From Rheinheimera tangshanensis (GTDB taxonomy: Bacteria > Pseudomonadota > Gammaproteobacteria > Enterobacterales > Alteromonadaceae): a stretch of DNA of 64,000 nucleotides. The DNA lies in the NCBI RefSeq assembly GCF_014645135.1, contig NZ_BMLH01000011.1, forward strand, positions 90,753 to 154,752, read 5' to 3'. The position numbers and the translations under genes were made by a program. Numbering within the stretch: position 1 is the first letter of the stretch; each line of letters starts with the position of its first letter. Below are positions 63,986 to 64,000 of this stretch, one piece after another. The notes under the pieces were generated by a model. That model made no database searches, had not been told where the DNA came from, and worked only from the letters and a program-made list of their open reading frames with translations.

Positions 63986-64000
63986 ATGACCCCTTTACGC
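63986..64000 (+). CDS. Start of a rightward gene, cut by the window end
   Basis: ATG 63986 with CGGAG 7 bases upstream (63974-63978) opens a frame of five codons (MTPLR) to the window end. Its position beyond the candidate attI makes it the probable first cassette gene, but this cannot be proven with the sequence available. Confidence 0.5.

Noticed and set aside
63889..64000. Complete attC site
   Set aside because: I find no RYYYAAC partner forming an attC-like fold after the core; only an attI-type core is reported.

Overview
The window looks like chromosome from a free-living aquatic gammaproteobacterium of the Rheinheimera/Alishewanella/Alteromonadales type. The evidence is the gene families: a TonB receptor next to a beta-propeller phytase, an imuA-imuB-dnaE2 mutasome, RlmA/RlmC/RlmJ, SixA, AcpH, RraB, YebC, Aer-like chemoreceptors, and an integron integrase. 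Genus is inferred, not proven. There is no rRNA, tRNA, CRISPR array or prophage. Most genes are ordinary housekeeping or accessory genes in short operons, often convergent and separated by hairpin terminators.

Layout. 1-1.7 kb (minus): an AraC-type regulator cut by the window edge, overlapping a membrane protein with a degenerate GGDEF domain. 1.9-7.9 kb (plus): a phytate/organophosphate operon (TonB receptor, purple-acid-phosphatase-like enzyme, phytase lipoprotein); the divergent intergenic region carries a Pho-box-like site. 8-13.4 kb: two paralogous micro-lipoproteins, a SIMPL protein, a dienelactone-hydrolase-like protein, an S9 peptidase and rlmC. 13.5-21.3 kb: an Aer-like chemoreceptor, small hydrolases, a degenerate HD-GYP-like protein, a 440-bp non-coding stretch with a minus-strand terminator, rlmA and a VOC protein. 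21.5-28.8 kb: a DUF440 acidic protein, a REC-TPR protein, S1/P1 nuclease, rlmJ, yfiF, a YjdF protein, a DGSG-repeat lipoprotein and a lytic transglycosylase. 29-31.5 kb: ahpC-ahpF. 31.5-41.4 kb: a cold-shock/excalibur protein, a diguanylate cyclase, yjjX, yebC, rraB, sixA, acpH, and a soluble four-PAS chemoreceptor. 41.5-47.5 kb: pirin-DoxX with a divergent LysR regulator, a sodium symporter with a HAD phosphatase, and a voltage-gated-type K+ channel. 47.6-53 kb: imuA-imuB-dnaE2 behind a LexA box. 53-62.5 kb: transporters (CynX-like, EamA, POT), an alkyltransferase-like protein and an S46 peptidase.

The right edge (62.7-64 kb) holds the most notable locus: an integron integrase (intI) transcribed leftward from a LexA box, with a candidate attI core and the first codons of a rightward gene at the window end. 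This is the classical start of a chromosomal integron whose cassettes lie outside the window. A second signal is a family of ~121-bp palindromic intergenic repeats (five full copies and one remnant) near ahpC/ahpF, pirin/DoxX, dnaE2 and the POT transporter. At pirin the repeat appears to supply the ribosome binding site; at dnaE2 it abuts the stop codon. Two separate loci (mutasome and integrase) carry good LexA boxes, so DNA damage probably induces both mutagenic synthesis and cassette shuffling.
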